From positions 1,240,001-1,304,000 of the forward strand of contig JAGTWJ010000008.1 of assembly GCA_020064725.1 (NCBI GenBank): DNA of 64,000 nt, in the 5' to 3' direction. Positions 57,282-64,000 of the stretch are shown piece after piece (position 1 is the first letter of the stretch; each line of letters starts with the position of its first letter). The notes below the pieces were generated by a model that searched no databases, was not told the DNA's origin, and was given only the letters and a program-made list of their open reading frames with translations. The DNA is from Drechslerella dactyloides. Its lineage: Eukaryota > Ascomycota > Orbiliomycetes > Orbiliales > Orbiliaceae. A program made the translations under genes and the position numbers.

Positions 57282-58464
57282 ATTAATTATCGTATTAGAG
57301 TCTCCACGCGTCTCTCGTACGCGCGTGGAGCTTAGGTAACGTCACCGCCGTTGCGGAGCCGTGAAATCTTGAAGCCGGAGGGATAGGAATGCTCCTGGCT
57401 TAGAGCTGCGGTTGCACAGCAAGCATGGCAATAACACCCCTTTGCAACGGAACGAAGGCCCGCGGGGCAGGCAGTCCGGATTAAGGAAAACGAATACAAA
57501 AGCGCAACCGCGACGGAGAAACGAAGAATCTCGAAAGCAAAAGAAACCCAAGACACGCCGGAAAGGAACCGCCGATGGAGATCAAAGAAAGAAAGTAAAA
57601 AATGAACGAAGATAAGAATGAAGAAACACAAGAAAAATTATTAATTTCGTGCAACTTCTTGAGACAGGTCCTCGAGGGGCAGGATTCCGGCCCAAATGCT
57701 CGGGCCCTTCACCCACCTCCCACCCTTGACTAGCGGCACCGAAAGGCAAATTGGGCTGTTTGAGATTCCGCAGGAGAACACTGGATCGATGCAGCCGAGG
57801 CCAGGGGTGCCGAGGGGCATCGGTGAGTCGAGCAGCAAGAAGCGATTCACCGGGTGTGTTCCGGCCCATTCATCCAGCATTCCTCGAGGGTTCTGTGCCA
57901 GGTCGCGTCCTGCGATCAATTCAATCGAGGGGCATGCAGCAGCGACATGTCGCCCGTCAGCCGCGTCATTGGCTGGGGAGTTGCAGCGGGTGCCAACCCT
58001 GTCCATGCACGATCGCCAAATGCGGCTTGGACGACTCGGGGAAACGGACGGGAAACGGACAGCCCAGTCATCGGAAGGTGGGGTGGCAGCCCGAGATGAG
58101 AATGCAGTCATTTTGCCTGTGGAGCCGATTGAAGATGAAGCGGACGGCTGTACAGTCAGCTGTCAGCCGGCGAGAACAAAAGACCAGAATCGCGGATACT
58201 TACAGATATTGGTGATAGTGTATGCAGAAATGACGAATGTGGTCAGCTAGAGACCTGTTTGCGATTCTGCGTATCGCCGCGGCGGGTCATGTTTGAGTGA
58301 TAAGGTCGTCGCGTAGGAATGTTGTTTCGGTAGCACAAGCCCTGTTCTCGCTGGTGAACCAAAGAACTAACGGCGAAGTATCCGCAAACCGATTCGAAAT
58401 CTACGCATTAAGACCAAGAGGCTGCCATCGTATTCAATCACCTATCTGCAATCGCTACTTCCAT
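57282..58464. other. Intergenic region, no firm gene
   Basis: About 1.2 kb. Open frames on both strands at 57640-58250 overlap each other and lack domains, so I do not call them. It may contain a promoter for the large minus-strand gene. Confidence 0.4.
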
Positions 58465-58767
58465 ATGGAGTTCCGCTCTAGATTCCACGACTGTGGATCC
58501 ATCTCCGGCGACGACATAGCATCGCTGGAACAGGAAATCAACGCCTGGACAAAACGGTGTCGAAAGAGCGTCAACGAAGAAGTAGACATGCGCCGCCGGC
58601 TAGAACAAGCATACGACAGCCTGAGGGATGGTGTAGCAATCCTCATGAATAAGGTAGAGAGATTGGAGGCCGAGAACAAGGCCTTGAAAGCCCAATTCCA
58701 GCGGGCTGCGGAAGAAGCGGACAAGCGATTATATCCTCGTCTCGATGTTGGTTGGATGCAAATATGA
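58465..58767 (+). CDS. Small coiled-coil hypothetical protein
   Basis: ORF of 100 aa from the first ATG in a frame that is open further upstream without an ATG, so an upstream spliced exon may be missing. Most of the sequence is a heptad-like helix (ISGDDIASLEQEINAW, DMRRRLEQAYDSLRDG, ILMNKVERLEAENKALKAQF), with a leucine-zipper-like end. It ends in YPRLDVGWMQI. I do not recognise a family. The coiled-coil character is clearly not random, but expression and the full 5' structure are uncertain. Confidence 0.45.
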   Translation: MEFRSRFHDCGSISGDDIASLEQEINAWTKRCRKSVNEEVDMRRRLEQAYDSLRDGVAILMNKVERLEAENKALKAQFQRAAEEADKRLYPRLDVGWMQI

Positions 58768-59422
58768 TGATAGGTCGTCGCACACGCTTAGAATAAGCCG
58801 CCTTTGAAACTTCCTAGATTTGACGATTGTTCATAACAATGATAAAGGACGACGCAGTACATGTCCAAGAGGAACGATCTGCTCCAAACACAAAATACCC
58901 AGGCTCCATAGAAGTAATGCACTTTGATTCTCTAGATCCAGAAATCATGCCAAAGTAGCCCGGCCTGGAGTCCATCAACGAGCCCTTCTATGAACCATTC
59001 CTGCAGATCCACGATAATCTCAACAGACTGCAGATGCTCCTTGCAGTTTCGTATCGGGTTCATCTCATCCAGATGCTACAGAGCAAGACATGTGGACATT
59101 GCCAGGCATGCACTCTTGCGCCTCCGCGGTCCCTCTTGCTCCATAATACCTCTTCTTAAAAGGTCCCACCACCCTATCCATCAAGAGCTCCCAAATATCG
59201 CAAATAGACAGACTAGTCACGCCATCCATCGTAGAATATATGTACAAACCATGGATAAAGGGTATCATTGAAATGTCGTTCTATGAGGAACCGAAAAAAC
59301 CAAATTGCGCATCAGAGACACACCGCTTTCGCCACTACCGCTCGCCATGCAACCACAAGATACTCGCTCAATCGAGCGAAACTAGGAATGCCGTGAAAGA
59401 GCCTGTTTGCGGTATACACCCG
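58768..59422. other. Intergenic region, no gene seen
   Basis: About 0.65 kb downstream of both the small coiled-coil ORF (+) and AP-3 sigma (-). No supported feature. Confidence 0.5.
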
Positions 59423-60198
59423 TCAACGGCCGCTCCAGACAAAGTCGTTGGAACCTATACCCATAACGCCACTACCTCTATGGCCGCCCACAGGCGTGTT
59501 ACGGCCGGGTGACGGCGAGCCCGAGCGTGCGGAATCCGGGAGGGTCGCCTGCGGTCTTTTCGTCACCTTTGCTGCCTGGAACACCGACATCACACGTATT
59601 AGCCGCATCCAGTGGAGATATATTTTGCACGCAGAATGCATGTATAGGATGGCGTATCTCTGTGCGTACCTTCCTCACGCTGTCGACAATCGTCGCCCGA
59701 TCCACCTCCACCACGCCCCCGCCCTGGATCATCTCCGCCAGCACCTGATGCAGCGTCTCGAAATTGAATATCAAATCGAGCTCGCACACGTTCTCAAAGA
59801 TGCGGTCCAGACACTCCACGAAGACCTGGATCAGGTCCAGCAGCCCCAGCTCGCTCTCGAGATCGTCCGCGATGATGATAAAGTACAGCGTCGCGTAATG
59901 GCGATAGATGATCCGCGTCGGCTGGTCCGTATCCGAGAGGGCTTCGGAGGAGGTCTTCTGCAGTAGCGGTGGCAACGGGAGGAAGTTGCAGGCGGAGGGC
60001 GGGCGGTTGGCGACCAGGGTGAAGATTTCGGAGATCAAGCGCTGTTGCAGGGCGACGTCCTGTACCCGGTTCTTCGTATCAGCATGAAGTACACCAGGCG
60101 AGTGACATGCGAGACGGCGACAAACGTACGATTTGCGAGTAGAACTTGGTCAGCCGTGGCTGGCCGGTGTTATTGAATACCAGCACGGCATTTATCAT
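59423..60198 (-). CDS. aps3: AP-3 complex subunit sigma
   Basis: Small subunit of the AP-3 clathrin-independent adaptor that sorts cargo from Golgi/endosome to the vacuole. Exons: 60130-60198, 59670-60059 and 59423-59575, giving about 203 aa, close to the usual size. Family sequence is clear: INAVLVFNNTGQPRLTKFYSQ, IYRHYATLYFIIIADD, ESELGLLDLIQVFVECLDRI, FENVCELDLIFNFETLHQVL, AEMIQGGGVVE. The longin fold is complete. A C-terminal Gly/Ser/Pro-rich extension (SPSPGRNTPVGGH) is longer than the core requires. Junctions QI-DVALQQR and VRK-AAKVTK are phase 0. Divergent from eL42. Confidence 0.94.
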
Positions 60199-60680
60199 CG
60201 TGAGCGTTGTCGACGGATGGGACGTATAGAGGAGAGAGAGAGGGAGAGGGAGTAGCTAGGGGACAGCCGTGTGTAGAGCTGCGACTCTAGTCCCGTGGCC
60301 CACGACTGCGAGGGGCATCCGGCCGCGAGGTAGGTACTCAGTAGTGGGGGTAGGTATTGGACACGAGAGCTGTAGCGTCGATTCGATGTTGCGTCGACGG
60401 ATCGCGTCATCGACGGCCGCGATTCGGTTATCTCGGTCACGTGCTGATAGTGTGGCTGGGCAGTCACTCGCCTCACGTGAGCTTCACACAGGGCTTGAAG
60501 CCCTCATTGTGGCTGGTGGCACCAACCGCGAGAAACAAGCCCGCCGGTGTGGCGTTCACACAACACCACCCGCGAAAAGAAAGATTTGGTGTACACCCTC
60601 CAGTTCCGACATCTACATCGACAACCTCATTCAAGTATCTTTCCTGCCGTCCGGCTAGCGCTACCACCACATCCGCCAAA
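60199..60680. promoter_or_regulatory. Divergent promoter region AP-3 sigma / eL42
   Basis: About 480 bases between a trafficking gene and a highly expressed ribosomal-protein gene. It contains a CACGTG-like half (TCACGTG at about 60437 and 60474). No factor can be assigned with certainty. Confidence 0.4.
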
Positions 60681-61467
60681 ATGGTATGCTATACCTCCCG
60701 ATATCCGTCCCTACTGCCGTCGTCGAATCCAGTCTCGAGCTCCAGCGTCTCCGATATGTCGTTTCCGCCGTCGATACAAAATACTCTGTTGGAGGAGAAG
60801 AGAGTGGGCAACTAGGAGGAAACAAAGGATAGGCCGGCGGGGAGTCACTATAGTCTAAATCGACGGACTACTCGATGAATATCCGACACTTGGAGACGCT
60901 CGGAGGCTCGAGAATCTGGAATCTAGACGGACGACTATCATGACACAAATTGTATACCTTTGAGCACGATATTGACAAAATGGCTCCCAACAGGTCAACG
61001 TTCCGAAAACCCGCAATACCTACTGCAAGGGCAAGGAGTGCCGGAAACACACCCAGCACAAGGTCACCCAGTACAAGGCCGGCAAGGTGCGATCTCCTCA
61101 CACCCCGAGACTGCCTCACGCTTCGAACTATCGATACTAACGATGAACACAATCCACAGGCCTCGCTGTTCGCCCAGGGAAAGAGGCGTTACGACCGAAA
61201 GCAGTCCGGTTACGGTGGTCAGACCAAGCCCGTCTTCCACAAGAAGGCCAAGACGACGAAGAAGATCGTGCTGAGACTGGAGTGCACGAAATGCAAGACC
61301 AAGCTGCAGCTGGCGTTGAAGCGGTGTAAGCACTTCGAACTAGGGTATGTCCTCATCCTCCAACCTCGTATAGTATACTCCATCCACATACCGGACGAAC
61401 GCTAATATGTGTATTTGCAACCTACAGAGGCGACAAGAAGACAAAGGGTGCCGCTCTCGTCTTCTAA
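60681..61467 (+). CDS. rpl44: 60S ribosomal protein eL42 (L44/L36a)
   Basis: Large-subunit protein near the E site. Exons: 60681-60683, 60994-61086, 61160-61344 and 61428-61467, giving exactly 106 aa, the family length. The first coding exon is just the ATG, followed by a GTATGC donor and a 310-nt intron. The spliced protein reads MVNVPKTRNTYCKGKEC and ends with GGDKKTKGAALVF. Cysteines C12 and C17 and the later CTKC and RC residues form the zinc site. Residue 56 is Pro (QTKPVF), the form associated with cycloheximide sensitivity; Gln here confers resistance in some yeasts. Splice choices were fixed by the invariant protein sequence. Confidence 0.96.
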
Positions 61468-62135
61468 ATATCCATCGTCCCGCATCTTTTTCGCCTTCTT
61501 GCCTCGTTTTCTTCGCTTTGTGTTTCTGCATGGGCATCTTTATCTTCGGGGTTTCTTTACTTCCGGCTGTCTATATACTACTTCTTCCTCCTCCTTCTCC
61601 TCGGTCCTCACGCACCGTCACCGACGTGATGATATACCATGCTATGCATACACGCCTGCGCGCGTGCATAGACTGCTGCTGTCAGATACACATGTGCTCT
61701 TGTGACTTTAAGTGTGGCTGGCTGCTGTAGCGGTTGTGCCGGCTCTTATAATGCAGATACGATATAATAAGCCTTATATATAGCGTTTCACCAACGAGCA
61801 TTCCAATACATAGAGACGCGCCGATACACTGCTCGCGGGAGTAGTTGTATGAATTCTAGTTCCATTGTCTACAGAATTACCCTAGTTATAGCCTAGCCAG
61901 CCAGCCACCCCACCGTCCCGTATAGCACCGTTCCCGCCGCTCTCTATTCTACAGATACAACCCACAACAGAAAGAGGGAAGAGGGGAGGGAGAAAGAAAC
62001 AAAGATAAGCATACAAGCGTGCAGATACGAAATGAATAAATACATACAATCAACTCTCATCGCTCCACATCAAATCCGTCTTCCCATACACACGACAATT
62101 GCAAACGCACGCACACCCGACTCGTATCACCAACG
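61468..62135. other. Convergent intergenic region, no gene seen
   Basis: About 0.67 kb between converging genes with CT-rich stretches just after eL42, which look like its 3' UTR. Confidence 0.5.
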
Positions 62136-63446
62136 TTAGATACCTCTCCCGAGCACCACCGTCTCCCCACCACCGTACCACAGCCGCCCGATCCGGCAAT
62201 CCAGCCCCTTCTCCTCACCGACAATCCACTCGCTCCCCGGCCCATCGTAACTGGCCAGCCACTCATTGATCTCATCCAGCGCCTCGACCCACTGCTCCAT
62301 CTTCCCCTTCAGAACCTTAGCCGCAGGGATCGTTGCCAGCAGATCTGCCTGCGAGGAGTCAGCGAGCACTGACGTCGCCGATGCCACCGCTTCCGCGTCT
62401 CTGCGTGGCTCCGCAACAGCCAGGGAGTCCGGCACGTGGTCTTCCGTTGTGACGAACCGTGCAATGGTAATGTGGGCAGAGGGGACGGTGTAGCGGCTGT
62501 CAATTTCGACGCCAGACGCCTTCGACAGGTCGTAGAGGTCGCGGCGCAGGTGGTGGTAGGTGTAGTTATAGTTGTGGAGGTCCGTGTGCGAGTTATACTC
62601 GCCGTTGGACGTGGGAGGCGCGGCGGGGATGAAGGAGATGGCGCAGGCGGAGCCGTCGAAGGACAGCATGGGCTTGACGAGCTTGGCGCGGTGGGAGAAG
62701 GTGTGGTTGACGATGGAGGGGAGGGCGGGGAGCATGGTCTGGACGAGGGTGTCAATGTAGTCGGGTGTGCGGGAGTGGGTGATCTCGAGGACGGTTGTAT
62801 GCAGGTTTGGCGGGGGCATGAGCCATAGATCTGGATGCATCGCGGCAAGTCAGCGGGGTGGTCTCTCTACGGCGGGATAGGGCTGATACGAAGCTATATC
62901 CGTGGGAACACGCATACTTGGAGCGACGGCCTTCAGCTTCTGCTGGACTGTGGCGATAAAGTTGCGGACGCGCAGGGGCGGGCGGGCCCAGAAGACGAGG
63001 CAGTTGCGGTGGTCGACGGTGCCATCGTTGAGGACGTGGGACTTGAGCAGGATGTAGTCGAGCTTGATGGGCGTCGGGTCGGTCAGCAGCTTGTGCCGCG
63101 ACAGCGCGTTTCGCGTCGTCCGGTGGGTGTTGTACGCCTCCTGGATCTTGGCCTGGGGTGTATCGAGAGTGAAGTGTCAGCGGTCGTTCGCCGTACCACG
63201 TTATCACCTGAGAGAGGGGCACCGGTGACGTACCGGATTGTGGCTGCAGTTGTGGATCATGACATTGTACGGATTGTCGAAAACCGGCAGGTCCTCCGTC
63301 TTGCTCGCCGTGGACCCGCGCCGGACAGGCGTGGCGGTGCCGGACAGGTCGACGAACGAGTTGAGCGAGTCCGGCAGCGGGAAGACGTCGGCCGTTTGGG
63401 CGAGCATCTTGAGTGCTGGATTGGGGGTTGCCGTCATCGTGGCCAT
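62136..63446 (-). CDS. 2H-superfamily phosphoesterase (RNA ligase/cyclic phosphodiesterase-like)
   Basis: Exons: 63234-63446, 62918-63152 and 62136-62830, giving about 380 aa. Two HxT motifs define the 2H fold: LHTTVLEI with His160 and Thr162, and SAHITIARF with His269 and Thr271; both are intact. The N-terminal 75 residues lead to NPYNVMIHNCSHNPAKIQEAY; a second segment is FWARPPLRVRNFIATVQQKL. The C-terminal part ends with RIGRLWYGGGETVVLGRG, a final strand usual in fungal members. Enzymes with this fold open 2',3'-cyclic phosphates or act on small nucleotides; the true substrate cannot be read from sequence. There is no signal peptide, so probably cytosolic. Junctions restore the frame without stops. 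Confidence 0.85.
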
Positions 63447-64000
63447 CGCGGGGCACTCTGTCTGTAGTATGTCTTGCTGGATCTGTCGTGTAAGAAGGTA
63501 ACCAAGTAACTAGTGTAGCTTAGCCAAGGAGCCGCTGGTCAGTATCGGATCGGATCGAGTTCGAGAAGCTTCAAGGGCGAGAGAGATCGAGAGCATACCT
63601 GCAATATAAGCCGCACGAAGGCCCCTTTTGGCGGGCTGGGCTAGTTCTTATTAAAGTCGGTCGACAGGCGTACGTTTGCTGCTCGTCCGGGAACAATCTT
63701 AATCTTAAACCGGGCGGGCCAGCTTTAATTCCTTCGTCCTGCGCGCCGCTCGACGCTCGGCATGCCCGACCCGGCGCCAAGACCCCTGCAGCTGTGGGGC
63801 CGCGATGCTTGTCCGCCCGCAGTGGCCAGGGTAATGCTCATGGCTCGGTCGCCCGCCGGAATGGCTTTCTGAAATTCCGTCCGCTGACGTCTCCGTGCAG
63901 GTGCATGAATGGTCGTGGGGTTGGCGATGTGTGCATGTGTGGTGGTGGTGTCGAGTTCTGGCCAGGTCGCTGGAGCTGCTTCACGTTGTTGGGCGCTGCG
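63447..64000. other. Window end, no gene seen
   Basis: About 0.55 kb upstream of the phosphoesterase gene; expected to hold its promoter. No other supported feature. Confidence 0.5.

Noticed and set aside
57696..58250. 184-codon open frame on the plus strand
   Set aside because: Overlaps other open frames on both strands and has no domain or coiled coil; not supported as a gene.

Overview
The window is nuclear DNA of a filamentous ascomycete (Pezizomycotina-like). Most genes are interrupted by short introns of about 55-75 nt with GTAAGT/GTATGT-type donors and CTAAC/CTGAC-like branch sites. The products are typical of filamentous fungi: a multi-exon TFIIIC subunit, a Ybp2/ALF4-type protein, an AA7 oxidase, a secreted phospholipase B and HEN1. 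The exact order or species cannot be fixed from sequence alone. No rRNA, convincing tRNA, CRISPR array or intact transposon was seen.

Layout. 0.4-18.8 kb is a dense nuclear housekeeping block. It holds importin alpha (-) back to back with the telomere protein POT1 (+), then a basic nuclear or nucleolar-type protein (+), then the cohesin subunit SCC3 (-) back to back with the TFIIIC B-block subunit TFC3 (+). 19.7-23.5 kb carries a secreted six-cysteine protein, a small protein resembling the Tse2 ADP-ribosyltransferase fold, and a tail-anchored UBE2J-type E2. 24.4-34.0 kb is a membrane and secretion block: a DHHC palmitoyltransferase (Pfa3-like), a rhomboid protease, the mitochondrial copper/COX factor COA6 and a GPI-anchored phospholipase B. 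34.4-36.8 kb is a six-exon HEN1 small-RNA 2'-O-methyltransferase.

36.8-50.4 kb is looser, more AT-rich and accessory in look. It has an intronless secreted M6-type metallopeptidase, an intronless AA7 FAD oxidase, a multi-zinc-finger C2H2 protein and a 4 kb stretch with no confident gene. From 50.5 kb density recovers: a Ybp2/ALF4/glomulin-like protein, a large unrecognised protein with a Cys-rich N-terminus, a small coiled-coil ORF, AP-3 sigma back to back with ribosomal protein eL42, and a 2H phosphoesterase.

The genes do not form one pathway or an obvious biosynthetic cluster. Repeated divergent pairs (importin alpha/POT1, SCC3/TFC3, Pfa3/rhomboid, COA6/PLB, HEN1/M6 peptidase, AP-3 sigma/eL42) suggest shared promoters. 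The items most worth follow-up are HEN1 with an unusual SAM motif, the Tse2-like protein, the large Cys-rich orphan, and the gene-poor 46.4-50.4 kb stretch. Exon coordinates are hand-derived from splice signals and reading frame and are not transcript-verified.
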